Of a stretch of 64,000 nucleotides of DNA, positions 44,186 through 52,981 are shown one piece after another. The stretch comes from Eubacterium oxidoreducens (GTDB taxonomy: Bacteria; Bacillota; Clostridia; Lachnospirales; Lachnospiraceae): positions 1 through 64,000 of the forward strand of contig NZ_FMXR01000010.1 in assembly GCF_900104415.1 (NCBI RefSeq), written 5' to 3'. Below the pieces are notes generated by a model that was given only the letters and a program-made list of their open reading frames with translations, ran no database searches and was not told the origin of the DNA. Made by a program: the position numbers and the translations under genes. The first letter of the stretch is position 1, and each line of letters starts with the position of its first letter.

Positions 44186-44827
44186 TCACCTTTTTACGCT
44201 TAGAGCAACGCCATCTCCGACCGGAAGTATACTGCTTTCATAGTCCTCACTATGCATAAGCGTATATAAATATTCTCTCATGCGCTTATGAATGGTTCGA
44301 TTGCGACGTTCTACAACATAATGCGACTCTATCAATTCACCTTCTTGCAAAACGTTATCGCTAATTAGCAAACCATTGCATTTAAGCAACCTTGTCACCT
44401 CCGGCAAAAAACGAATATACTGCCCTTTTGCAGCATCCATAAATACCAAATCAAATTCTCCCTCCAACAAAGGAAGCTCTTTCATGGCATCGCCTTCTAT
44501 CAATCGAATGATTCCATCCTTATCATATTTTTCAAAATTTCTTTTTGCTTCTTGAATTCGCGGAGCATAATTTTCAATGGTCACAATCTCTTTTATGCTA
44601 TTACACGATTCCTTCATAAGCAAAGCCGAAAATCCAACCGCTGTTCCAACTTCAAGGATTCTCACCGGCTTTTTCAGCATAAGTAATGTCTTAATCAGAC
44701 TTTGCGTATTCTTCCTAATAATCGGAACGTCGTCATCCATTGCCTTTTGTTCAAGTTCTTCAAGATACGGAACATTAAGCGGCTCCATAGAATCCAAAAA
44801 AACCTGCATTCTTTCTTCTACTATCAT
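44186..44827 (-). CDS. O-methyltransferase, TrmR-like
   Basis: This 213-residue SAM-dependent O-methyltransferase has ILEVGTAVGFSALLM, the metal-binding FDLVFMDAAKGQY and SDNVLQEGE. Bacillus TrmR of this family methylates 5-hydroxyuridine in tRNA, the product of TrhP, whose homologue is encoded directly downstream. The start is ATG 44827 (MIVEERMQVF), nine bases after GAGGT. A longer frame from 44881 would add an unrelated hydrophobic stretch and overlap ylbF. The tRNA role is a family- and context-based inference. Confidence 0.85.
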   Translation of the reverse strand: MIVEERMQVFLDSMEPLNVPYLEELEQKAMDDDVPIIRKNTQSLIKTLLMLKKPVRILEVGTAVGFSALLMKESCNSIKEIVTIENYAPRIQEAKRNFEKYDKDGIIRLIEGDAMKELPLLEGEFDLVFMDAAKGQYIRFLPEVTRLLKCNGLLISDNVLQEGELIESHYVVERRNRTIHKRMREYLYTLMHSEDYESSILPVGDGVALSVKR

Positions 44828-44840
44828 GCGGTTGCTACCT

Positions 44841-45170
44841 CTATAACTGAAGATCAAAATCAAGACACGAAACAATTTCATAGTTGATTTTTTGCATTAA
44901 ACGGCAAAGCACAAGCTCTGCCTCTAGAAATTCTGTAATGACCGGATCATTGAGCATCTCCATTTTTCGATAAAACAAATCCTGTTGTTGTTTCAAATCA
45001 GAATCGTCAGAATTATGCATGCGAAACATTTCCATACGAAATTCATTCGCAATGGAACATTTATCCGGCGATTTTTTCATCTCATCCTTTGCCTTTATAT
45101 ACCGAATATAGATATCACTGCTCTTGATACTTTCAGTTAGATTGTCAATCTGTTTATCCAACTGCATCAT
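44841..45170 (-). CDS. YlbF/YmcA-family protein
   Basis: This 109-residue all-helical protein has the pattern of the YlbF family (IKSSDIYIRYIKAKDEM and later EAELVLCRLMQKINYEI). In Bacillus, YlbF and YmcA with YaaT form an iron-sulfur complex that steers RNase Y mRNA processing. Here the gene lies 12 bases downstream of the RNase J gene, consistent with an RNA-processing context. The start is ATG 45170, nine bases after AGGAG. Confidence 0.82.
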   Translation of the reverse strand: MMQLDKQIDNLTESIKSSDIYIRYIKAKDEMKKSPDKCSIANEFRMEMFRMHNSDDSDLKQQQDLFYRKMEMLNDPVITEFLEAELVLCRLMQKINYEIVSCLDFDLQL

Positions 45171-45182
45171 AACGTATCACTC

Positions 45183-46847
45183 CTATACTTCCATAATAAT
45201 CGGAATAATCATCGGTCTTCTCTTAGTTTTCTTCCATACAAATTCGGATAAAGAATCACGAAGTTCTGACTTGATTTTTCCCCAATCTGTTACGTGTTTA
45301 TCTCCAAGCATTTCCATCTTATTGGCAAGTACACTTCTTGCCTCTTCCATCAAATCTTCTGATTCTCGCACATATACAAATCCTCGGCTTACGATATCCG
45401 GTCCTGCAAGAAGTTGCGCGCTTCCACTTTCAAGTGTTAATACCACAATTATGATACCGTCCTCTGAAAGTTTTTGACGGTCTCTAATAACAATATTGCC
45501 AACATCTCCGATTCCCAAACCATCCACGTATACATTTCCGGCAGAAACAGTATCTACAACTTCTGCTTTCTCATCACTGATTTCAAGCACATCACCGGAA
45601 TTAAGCATTAGAATATGATCCTTGTCATATCCAAGCTGCTGCGCAATTTTAGCCTGCGCCATTCGATGCTTGTATTCGCCATGTACCGGAATACAATATT
45701 TTGGCCGAACCAAAGAATAAATCAGCTTTAATTCTTCTTGACATGCGTGACCGGACACATGTGTATCCTGGAAAATAACTTCAGCACCCTGCATGGATAA
45801 TTCATTAATAATATGACTAACGGATTTTTCGTTCCCCGGAATCGGATGCGAGCTAAGCACAATCGTATCATTCGGTTTGATTGAAATCTTCTTATGCAGA
45901 CCACTAGCCATTCTAGATAAAGCAGCCATGGATTCGCCCTGGCTTCCTGTCGTAATCAAAACGGTCTTCTCATCCGGATAATTCTTAAGCTGGTCAATGT
46001 CCATTAATGTATTATCCGGAATCTTAATATATCCAAGCTCGGAAGCAGTGGAAATAATATTTACCATACTTCGGCCTTCCACACCAACTTTTCGTCCATA
46101 TTTATAAGCCGTATTAATAATCTGTTGCACTCGGTCTACATTCGAGGCAAATGTAGCGACAAATATTCTATTTTTTTCATGTTCAGAAAAGATCTGATCA
46201 AATGTCCTTCCAACTGTTTTTTCTGACATTGTAAATCCCGGTCTTTCAGCATTTGTACTATCTGCCATCAAAGCCAGAACACCTTTTTTCCCAATTTCAC
46301 CAAATCTTGGCAAATCAATAGCATCACCGAATACCGGTGTATAATCAACTTTAAAATCACCAGTATGCACAACAATACCTGCCGGCGAATAAATAGCAAG
46401 CGCAGCAGCATCCTGAATGGAATGATTTGTCTTAATAAACTCTACCCGAAACTGTCCCAGATTAATATGCTGACCATATTTAACCACCTTGCGTTTCGTC
46501 TTTGACAGCAAATTGTGTTCCTCAAGTTTATGTTCTATCAATCCATTGGTCAACTTCGTTGAATAAATCGGAACATTAATCTCCAAAAGAACATATGGGA
46601 GTGCTCCGATATGATCTTCATGTCCATGTGTGATAAAAAATCCTTTTACACGATCAAGATTATCCTGTAAATACGTAATATCCGGAACAACCAAATCGAC
46701 TCCAAGCATATCATCTTCCGGGAATGCCACACCGCAGTCCACAACAATAATACTGTCTCCATATTCAAAGGCAGTAATATTCATTCCAATCGCTTCAAGT
46801 CCTCCAAGCGGAATGATCTTCAATGTTGAGTTTTTTTCTTTTTTCAA
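45183..46847 (-). CDS. rnj: Ribonuclease J
   Basis: This is a 554-residue metallo-beta-lactamase/beta-CASP ribonuclease that degrades and matures RNA. It has THGHEDHIGALPY, the LMADSTNAERPGF motif, SHPIPGNE and the C-terminal domain. The start is set at TTG 46847 because a perfect AGGAGG lies six bases before it and the protein then begins KKEKNSTLKIIPLGG, as in the family. The ATG 24 bases earlier would include the ribosome site in the coding sequence. Confidence 0.94.
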   Translation of the reverse strand: MKKEKNSTLKIIPLGGLEAIGMNITAFEYGDSIIVVDCGVAFPEDDMLGVDLVVPDITYLQDNLDRVKGFFITHGHEDHIGALPYVLLEINVPIYSTKLTNGLIEHKLEEHNLLSKTKRKVVKYGQHINLGQFRVEFIKTNHSIQDAAALAIYSPAGIVVHTGDFKVDYTPVFGDAIDLPRFGEIGKKGVLALMADSTNAERPGFTMSEKTVGRTFDQIFSEHEKNRIFVATFASNVDRVQQIINTAYKYGRKVGVEGRSMVNIISTASELGYIKIPDNTLMDIDQLKNYPDEKTVLITTGSQGESMAALSRMASGLHKKISIKPNDTIVLSSHPIPGNEKSVSHIINELSMQGAEVIFQDTHVSGHACQEELKLIYSLVRPKYCIPVHGEYKHRMAQAKIAQQLGYDKDHILMLNSGDVLEISDEKAEVVDTVSAGNVYVDGLGIGDVGNIVIRDRQKLSEDGIIIVVLTLESGSAQLLAGPDIVSRGFVYVRESEDLMEEARSVLANKMEMLGDKHVTDWGKIKSELRDSLSEFVWKKTKRRPMIIPIIMEV

Positions 46848-46951
46848 AATGTACCTCCTAAATAATTTCATAAGCGATCCGCCCGGCCATATGCCAGATA
46901 TCGAATGATTTCTCTTTAGATATATGACCCTATGATTCCCTTCTCTTTTTA

Positions 46952-46981
46952 ATCATAGTTTCTATCACAAAAAGAAAGCAA
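46952..46981 (-). promoter_or_regulatory. Possible promoter of the RNase J gene
   Basis: TTGCTT (46976-46981) and TATGAT (46952-46957) are 18 bases apart on the minus strand. It overlaps the tail of the upstream terminator. It leaves a leader of about 95 bases. Confidence 0.4.
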
Positions 46982-47008
46982 ACCATCTAATCATAATTGG
47001 TCAGATGG
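46969..47008 (-). terminator. Terminator after the small DUF1292 gene
   Basis: CCATCT (46983-46988) and AGATGG (47003-47008), extended by partial inner pairing, precede a T-rich run on the minus strand. It separates the ireB-ruvX-DUF1292 unit from RNase J. Confidence 0.7.
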
Positions 47009-47018
47009 CAGATTCATG

Positions 47019-47282
47019 TTACTGTATATCAGTATCTTCTAAAAGTTCTTCAAAGATTTTAGCTAATGCATCCAATTTTTTCTCATCTTCCACGAATTCA
47101 TAAAAGAAATCCCCATCAGATTCATCGTTTGGCAATTTACACATGATGTAACATTGCGCCTCTTCAGATTCTAAATCTTCTGAAACAAGAAGATAATCTT
47201 CCCCCTGTAAGGTTGTCTGCTCTAATACATAAAGCTCGATATCCTGTCCGTCTATCTCATCGTGAAATACTATTTTATCCAT
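47019..47282 (-). CDS. DUF1292 domain protein, small paralogue (YrzB-like)
   Basis: This is an 87-residue acidic protein of the DUF1292 family, with IVFHDEIDGQDIELYVLEQTT at the N-terminus and FFYEFVEDEKKLDALAKIFEELL at the end. Gene order ireB-ruvX-DUF1292 is conserved across Firmicutes (yrzL-yrrK-yrzB in Bacillus). Function unknown. A longer paralogue lies at 15779-16105. Confidence 0.9.
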   Translation of the reverse strand: MDKIVFHDEIDGQDIELYVLEQTTLQGEDYLLVSEDLESEEAQCYIMCKLPNDESDGDFFYEFVEDEKKLDALAKIFEELLEDTDIQ

Positions 47283-47311
47283 GAATTACTCCTATTTATC
47301 AAAAAACGATA

Positions 47312-47752
47312 TTATACCTCGTTTTCTTTCTTTAATTGCAAATGGTCTAAATAACCTTGTAAAATAAATATTGCAGCAATCTTATCCACATGTTCCTTTC
47401 GTTTCACATAATCAAGACCGCCTTCTTTCATTGCTTGATCTGCGGCAACGGTTGTCAGACGCTCATCCCATAAAAGAACCTCAAGACCACTTCTGCGTTC
47501 AAGCATCTCTTTAAACTCTTTGGTCTTTTCACAACGTTCCCCTTCTGTATTATCCATATTTTTCGGATAACCAAGAACAATCCGATCCACTTCATACTCT
47601 CGAATCAATTGTTCAATTCTAGCCAAGGTTCGTCTGAGTTTCTTCGTACTTTCTCTACGAACAATCTCAACTCCCTGCGCCGTAATTAATAAGGGATCGC
47701 TTATCGCAACCCCAACAGTTTTAGAACCATAGTCCAAACCCATGATCCGCAT
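47312..47752 (-). CDS. ruvX: Holliday junction resolvase-like / pre-16S rRNA nuclease YqgF
   Basis: This 146-residue RNase H-fold nuclease begins [19 protein letters not shown], with catalytic Asp at 6, and has [12 protein letters not shown] and LWDERLTT. Family members process 16S rRNA 5' ends and may resolve recombination intermediates. It follows ireB by 14 bases. Confidence 0.93.
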   Translation of the reverse strand: MRIMGLDYGSKTVGVAISDPLLITAQGVEIVRRESTKKLRRTLARIEQLIREYEVDRIVLGYPKNMDNTEGERCEKTKEFKEMLERRSGLEVLLWDERLTTVAADQAMKEGGLDYVKRKEHVDKIAAIFILQGYLDHLQLKKENEV

Positions 47753-47766
47753 ACTTCATTCTCCTG

Positions 47767-48024
47767 TCACTCAAATTTATCAATATAATGCTTCAACAAT
47801 TCCTCTACAAGTTCATCTCGTTCAACTTTCATAATAATGCTTCTTGCATTCTGATAACTTGTAATATAAGTCGGATCTCCGGACATGATATATCCAACAA
47901 TCTGATTAACCGGATTATATCCCTTATCTTTTAAGGATTCATATACTTTTTGAATTACATCTGAAATCCTAATCTCCGGTTCCTTTTCAACTTTAAAATA
48001 TTGTGTTTCTCTAATATCTTTCAT
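47767..48024 (-). CDS. IreB-family regulatory phosphoprotein
   Basis: This 85-residue protein (former DUF965) has ETQYFKVEKE and VYESLKDKGYNPVNQIVGYIMSGDPTYITSY. In enterococci IreB is phosphorylated by the Ser/Thr kinase IreK and modulates cephalosporin resistance. The target threonine region near the N-terminus (RETQYF) is present. The start is ATG 48024, five bases after GGTGG. A GTG nine bases upstream is less likely. Confidence 0.9.
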   Translation of the reverse strand: MKDIRETQYFKVEKEPEIRISDVIQKVYESLKDKGYNPVNQIVGYIMSGDPTYITSYQNARSIIMKVERDELVEELLKHYIDKFE

Positions 48025-48141
48025 ATCTTCCACCTTCTTACATCTATATTGTGCTCACGTACGCATATTTATTTTCCTTATTTTATAATACTTTACTATA
48101 AACTTCAACTATTTGCACAAATAAATGTTCGGTATCCCCTA

Positions 48142-49437
48142 TTACGCGAAGAGTCTTCCCATCTCATCCATACGAGTTGCTCTTACTGTATAAATCTGTC
48201 CTTCCTTTCGTCCTGTTACGTCCGAAAGAACCCTGACATATTCCGGTGTATATCCTTGAAGATAGTTCTTTCCATCTATGCTCACGGTTTCCTCAAAAAG
48301 CACTTTAATGTCACGATTCAAATAGTACGCAGCAAAATCACAAGTATGACGCTGCGCCATTTTAATCAGCTCATCCGAGCGCACATTTTTCACTTCTTGC
48401 GCAACCTGATTTGGCATAACAGCTGCTTTTGTTCCATCTCTTTTAGAATATTTAAAGATATGCATCTCATATAAACCAAGTTCTTCAAGATATGCCTTTG
48501 TCATTTCATATTCTGAGTCAGTCTCTCCCGGAAATCCAACGATAACATCGGTTGTAATAGCCGGATGAGTATATGCTTTTCGAATCAATGCAACTCTTTG
48601 TTTATATTCTTCCGTCGTATAATGCCGATTCATTCTTTGAAGCGTTGCATCACATCCACTTTGTAAAGACAAATGAAAATGAGGACATACTTTATCACAT
48701 TTCGTAAGTCTAAGCAAAAATTCCTCATCTATAATCATCGGTTCTAAGGAACCAAGACGGATTCTTGCCAATCCTTCTATTTCCTGCAATTTCTCAATCA
48801 ATGCAATCAGGTGATTGCCCGTATCCTTACCATAAGAAGATAGGTGAATTCCTGTAATCACCACTTCTTTATGCCCTTTTTCCACAATATCTTTCACTTC
48901 TTGAATCACGTCTTGTGGTGCTCGTGAGCGAATACGTCCCCGTGCATAAGGAATCAAACAATAGGAACAAAACTGATTACAACCATCTTGCACTTTCAAA
49001 AAAGCCCTGCAATGCTGTGCGCTATCGCTCAAATGCATTGCTTCATACTCTTGCACTTTTGCAATATCGACCACATCAATTTGTCTTTGTTTCTTCTCCA
49101 AATAAGCTTCAATCTTCGAAACCAATTGCATTTTTTCATTGTTTCCAATTAAAATATCCACCGAAATATCATCTTTTAACTTATCCGAAGCAGTCTGCGT
49201 ATAACATCCGGTCGCTACAACAACCGCTTGTGCATTCTTCTTTCTTGCTCGATGAAGCATCTGTCTTGACTTTCGATCTGCAATATTGGTCACGGAACAA
49301 GTATTAATCACATACACATCCGCCACTTCTTCAAAAGACACAATCTCATAACCAGCCTGTCTAAGCAGTTGTGTCATCGCTTCTGTTTCATATGCATTTA
49401 CTTTACATCCCAAATTATGCAATGCTGCTTTTCGCAT
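48142..49437 (-). CDS. mtaB: tRNA t6A37 methylthiotransferase
   Basis: This 431-residue radical-SAM enzyme adds a methylthio group to t6A37 of tRNA. The N-terminal cluster cysteines are in NLGCKVN, NTCSVTN and ATGCYTQ. The radical-SAM CxxxCxxC is in CNQFCSYCLIPYARG, and a TRAM domain ends the protein. MiaB acts on i6A and has a different N-terminal pattern. LGCKVNAYE favours MtaB. It is transcribed alone upstream of ireB. Confidence 0.93.
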   Translation of the reverse strand: MRKAALHNLGCKVNAYETEAMTQLLRQAGYEIVSFEEVADVYVINTCSVTNIADRKSRQMLHRARKKNAQAVVVATGCYTQTASDKLKDDISVDILIGNNEKMQLVSKIEAYLEKKQRQIDVVDIAKVQEYEAMHLSDSAQHCRAFLKVQDGCNQFCSYCLIPYARGRIRSRAPQDVIQEVKDIVEKGHKEVVITGIHLSSYGKDTGNHLIALIEKLQEIEGLARIRLGSLEPMIIDEEFLLRLTKCDKVCPHFHLSLQSGCDATLQRMNRHYTTEEYKQRVALIRKAYTHPAITTDVIVGFPGETDSEYEMTKAYLEELGLYEMHIFKYSKRDGTKAAVMPNQVAQEVKNVRSDELIKMAQRHTCDFAAYYLNRDIKVLFEETVSIDGKNYLQGYTPEYVRVLSDVTGRKEGQIYTVRATRMDEMGRLFA

Positions 49438-49580
49438 AAACTTTTCTCCATAAATTTATTAATATATCCTAAATCAGCCATTCCTTTATTGACTTTTTTT
49501 CAACGAAAATCTAAAATTAAAAAAAAGAAAGAGAATTCGCTTTCTATGTGAATTCATCCTTTAAAAAGGAGGCTAATCCA

Positions 49581-49820
49581 ATGAAAAATGTCAAAATATT
49601 ACTCGATTCTATCGACAAAGTAAAACAATTCGTAAACGCAATTACACTGTTTGATTTTGATTTCGATTTAATTTCCGGTCGTTATGTAATCGACGCGAAA
49701 TCGATTATGGGTATCTTCAGTTTGAATCTTTCAGATCCAATCGAACTAGCGATTCATACCACAGATGAGAAAGCAATCGAACAGGTAATGGAAGTAATTG
49801 CTCCATACATCGTAGAATAA
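49581..49820 (+). CDS. HPr-like protein without the phospho-histidine
   Basis: This 79-residue protein has the HPr fold pattern (KVKQFVNAITLFDFDFDLISGRYVIDAKSIMGIFSL) with Ser 46-like SIMG, but no His at position 15 and no GLHARPA motif. It therefore cannot take phosphate from enzyme I in the usual way. Such HPr-like proteins are widespread in Clostridia and may be regulatory. The start is ATG 49581, seven bases after AAGGAGG. A longer frame from 49548 lacks its own ribosome site. It has its own terminator. Confidence 0.85.
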   Translation: MKNVKILLDSIDKVKQFVNAITLFDFDFDLISGRYVIDAKSIMGIFSLNLSDPIELAIHTTDEKAIEQVMEVIAPYIVE

Positions 49821-49836
49821 TAAGTGTATCATTGAG

Positions 49837-49867
49837 AAGGAACTTAGTCCTACTAAGTTCCTTTTTT
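49837..49867 (+). terminator. Terminator of the HPr-like gene
   Basis: AAGGAACTTAG pairs with CTAAGTTCCTT around a five-base loop, followed by a T-run on the plus strand. Confidence 0.9.
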
Positions 49868-49871
49868 GTTT

Positions 49872-51056
49872 TTATGGTTCAACAATAATCGTTTCCGTTG
49901 TCTCAATTGCCATCTTTACTAATTCTTCAATCTTCTCCTCTAGATGGCGTTCTGATTTTTCAATCACATTTAATCTAGGCTTTGTAACCGGATGTTTTGC
50001 AACAAAAATTGTACAACAGTCCTCATAGGGAAGGATGGAAGTTTCGTATGTTCCAATCTTCTCCGCCACATCAACAATTTCCTGCTTATCAAACCCAATC
50101 AATGGGCGATATACCGGCAATGAACAAACGGCATTTGTAACAAGAAGCGACTGCATCGTTTGTGAAGCAACCTGACCGATACTCTCTCCTGTAATAAGAC
50201 CCAAAGAACCGGTTTCTTTTGCAAAATATTCCGCAATTTTCATCATATATCGACGCATAATAATTGTTAATTCATCATGCTTACACTGTTCATATATATA
50301 TAACTGAATATCTGTAAAGTTAACGATATTTAGATAAATCGGGCCGGTATATTTGGCAACTTCTTTGGCCAGATCAATCACCTTTTGCTTTGCTCTCTCA
50401 CTTGTATATGGCGGAGCATGAAAATAAGTAGCATCAATCTTCACACCGCGCTTCGCTATCATATATCCGGCAACCGGACTGTCAATTCCTCCGGATAACA
50501 ATAGCATTGCTTTTCCGTTCGTGCCTACCGGCATTCCTCCCGGTCCTGGAATTCTTTCTGCATAAAAGAAGAGTCGATTTCGAACCTCCACCTCTAGCAT
50601 CACAGCCGGATTATGCACATCGACTTTCACGTGCGCAAAATGGTCAAGAACTTCCCCGCCAAGCATCGCACTAATTTGCATAGAATCAAGCGGATAATTT
50701 TTATTTCCTCGTCTGGTATGCACCTTGAATGTAAAAGCCGGATCTTGTCCGTAGACCTTTGTTACAAAGGTTACCATTCCTTTTTTTAAGGTTTCTTCAT
50801 CTGTTTCTTTTACAATCATAACCGGACAGATTTCGACAATACCAAAGACACATTTAAGGCTCTCTAATGTCTCCTCATAATCAAAATCTGTCTGCGCTTC
50901 CACATAAATACGTCCTTGTTCTTTTGTAACTGCAAACTCACCATCAACCTTTTTTAATGCATATTTAATCTGGTGAACCAAAGCATCTTCAAACAAATGA
51001 CGATTCTTACCCTTAATTCCAATTTCTCCGTATTTAACCAAAAATGCCTGATACAT
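49872..51056 (-). CDS. thiI: tRNA 4-thiouridine synthase ThiI
   Basis: This 394-residue enzyme has a ferredoxin-like and THUMP region (YGEIGIKGKNR, about 1-165) and a PP-loop (LLSGGIDSPVAG). It lacks the C-terminal rhodanese domain of the E. coli enzyme, so sulfur must come from a partner. The cysteine desulfurase gene directly upstream is the obvious donor, as in the Bacillus NifZ-ThiI pair. It makes s4U8 in tRNA. Confidence 0.95.
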   Translation of the reverse strand: MYQAFLVKYGEIGIKGKNRHLFEDALVHQIKYALKKVDGEFAVTKEQGRIYVEAQTDFDYEETLESLKCVFGIVEICPVMIVKETDEETLKKGMVTFVTKVYGQDPAFTFKVHTRRGNKNYPLDSMQISAMLGGEVLDHFAHVKVDVHNPAVMLEVEVRNRLFFYAERIPGPGGMPVGTNGKAMLLLSGGIDSPVAGYMIAKRGVKIDATYFHAPPYTSERAKQKVIDLAKEVAKYTGPIYLNIVNFTDIQLYIYEQCKHDELTIIMRRYMMKIAEYFAKETGSLGLITGESIGQVASQTMQSLLVTNAVCSLPVYRPLIGFDKQEIVDVAEKIGTYETSILPYEDCCTIFVAKHPVTKPRLNVIEKSERHLEEKIEELVKMAIETTETIIVEP

Positions 51057-51074
51057 TTATAATCCTCTTTCTTT

Positions 51075-52229
51075 CTAATGTCTGCTATATTTTCTAAGAA
51101 CAGGTAATAGTTTATTTAGCTGTTCTAAGGTATATTCAATCTCTTTTGTTGTTGTCAGATCAGAAAAGCTAAATCGAATTGCGCTGTCTGCCCGGTCCCG
51201 ATCACAGCCAATTGCATCTAAAGTTCCTTCTTTTCCGGGTTTATTCGACGAACAAGCACTCCCTGACGAAACATAAACCCCGACATCCTCTAGAGCATGA
51301 AGCAGTACCTCCGAACGGACTCCCAAAAATGATGCATTTACGATATGCATTGCACCTGTCTCATCTATTGGAGAATTAATCACAACATCATCCATATTCT
51401 TTAGGCCATCTAAAAGCAGCTTTTTGCACAACATATAATGATTCGTATTATCTTCTAAGCATTCATAACATTCCTTCGCTGCCCACGCAAGTCCGGCACT
51501 TCCGGGCACATTATCCGTTCCCGATCGCATGCCATTTTGCTGACCACCTCCTAGCATCAGTGGTTTTATCTTCGTTTTCTCCTTTACAAATAAAACGCCG
51601 CTTCCTTTTGGTCCATGGAATTTATGACCACTAATTGACAGCAAATCAATTCCCATTCTCTTTGGATGAATCTCATATTTACCAAACGCCTGAATTGCAT
51701 CAACATGAAAAAGCGCCTTTGAACCACTTTCTTTTATAATCGAAGCAACTTCTTCCACCGGTTGTCTGGTTCCAATCACATTATTGACCATCATAATCGA
51801 AACTAATATCGTTTCTTCATCAAGTTCTTTTCGCAAAGCATCTAGCTGAACAACGCCCCGATCATCTACCGGCAAAAACACAACATCAAATCCTTGTTCC
51901 TTCAAAAACAGCATCGGCTCTTTAACAGATGCATGTTCCACTTGTGTCGTTAAAATTTTCTTTCCAGTACGCCGATTGGCCATTGCCGCTCCCACAATCG
52001 CAAGATTATTGGATTCTGTCCCACATGACGTAAAGATGATTTCCTTCGGTGTCACTTTTAGTAACTTTGCAAGAATCTCTTTTGCTTCTTTTAAATGTTT
52101 TTCTGCTTCCACTCCCTTCATATGAAGAGACGATGGATTGCCAAAATCTTTTATGAAAATCTCCTGTATTTTATTTGCAACGCTCATTGTAACCGGTGTC
52201 GTAGCCGAGTTGTCTAAATATGCCTGCAT
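51075..52229 (-). CDS. Cysteine desulfurase (NifS/NifZ type)
   Basis: This 384-residue PLP enzyme begins AYLDNSATTPV and has the PLP lysine in SGHKFHGPKG. The sulfur-carrying Cys lies in a short loop SSGSACSS, the group II/I border seen in NifS-like proteins. It supplies sulfur to ThiI, its downstream neighbour. Its start overlaps the end of rsmE by 16 bases, so expression is linked. Confidence 0.93.
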   Translation of the reverse strand: MQAYLDNSATTPVTMSVANKIQEIFIKDFGNPSSLHMKGVEAEKHLKEAKEILAKLLKVTPKEIIFTSCGTESNNLAIVGAAMANRRTGKKILTTQVEHASVKEPMLFLKEQGFDVVFLPVDDRGVVQLDALRKELDEETILVSIMMVNNVIGTRQPVEEVASIIKESGSKALFHVDAIQAFGKYEIHPKRMGIDLLSISGHKFHGPKGSGVLFVKEKTKIKPLMLGGGQQNGMRSGTDNVPGSAGLAWAAKECYECLEDNTNHYMLCKKLLLDGLKNMDDVVINSPIDETGAMHIVNASFLGVRSEVLLHALEDVGVYVSSGSACSSNKPGKEGTLDAIGCDRDRADSAIRFSFSDLTTTKEIEYTLEQLNKLLPVLRKYSRH

Positions 52230-52975
52230 GATTCTTCCTCATTCATTTCTAAATTTGTCATCAAAAGCGAAAGCGTAGAGATCGCTGCCGTATCGGTTCT
52301 CAAAATTCGTCTACCCAGCGAAATAATTTGTGCCCTGCCCTTTGCCAAATCAATCTCTTCTTTTGAAAATCCACCTTCCGGACCTATAAATACCGCAATC
52401 TTCTTAGCATCCTTCACTTGTTTTAATGCTTCTTTCGTTGCCTTCATACCTTCTTCATTTTCATATGGCACAATAACAAGATCCATCTGCGCAAAAGCCT
52501 CTGACAAAGCCTTCTTATAGTCCATCACATCCATGACCTGCGGAATGATACTTCTTTTAGATTGTTTTGCTGCGCTTAACGCAATAGCCTGCCAACGTTT
52601 TTTCTTGGATAAGGCTTTTTTTTCATCAAGTTTCACAACACAATATTTCATCCGAACCGGTATCACAGCATAAGCACCTAGCTCAACTGCCTTTTCAATC
52701 ACTGTTTCCATGCGATCACCTTTTGGCAATGCCTGATACAAATATATCTGCGAAGGTAATTCCGTGTCTACCGACAAGCTCAATATATCCGCCTGCACAA
52801 ACTGATCTGTCACTTCATTAATTCTACACAGATAATCTTTGCCATCTCCATCGCTGATTCTTACTTCTTCTCCTTCACGCATACGAAGAACATTTTTTAT
52901 ATGATTGACATCACTTCCCGTAATTGTGATAAATTCTTTCCCAACCTGCGAAGGTTCTACAAAAAACTGATGCAT
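52214..52975 (-). CDS. rsmE: 16S rRNA m3U1498 methyltransferase
   Basis: This 253-residue SPOUT methyltransferase has HQFFVEPSQVG, HIKNVLRMREGEEVRISDG at the N-terminal PUA-like part, and the knot signature FIGPEGGFSKEEI and LGRRILRTDTAAI. It methylates U1498 of 16S rRNA. prmA is six bases upstream, a pairing that is common in Firmicutes next to dnaJ. Confidence 0.95.
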   Translation of the reverse strand: MHQFFVEPSQVGKEFITITGSDVNHIKNVLRMREGEEVRISDGDGKDYLCRINEVTDQFVQADILSLSVDTELPSQIYLYQALPKGDRMETVIEKAVELGAYAVIPVRMKYCVVKLDEKKALSKKKRWQAIALSAAKQSKRSIIPQVMDVMDYKKALSEAFAQMDLVIVPYENEEGMKATKEALKQVKDAKKIAVFIGPEGGFSKEEIDLAKGRAQIISLGRRILRTDTAAISTLSLLMTNLEMNEEESCRHI

Positions 52976-52981
52976 AACATC

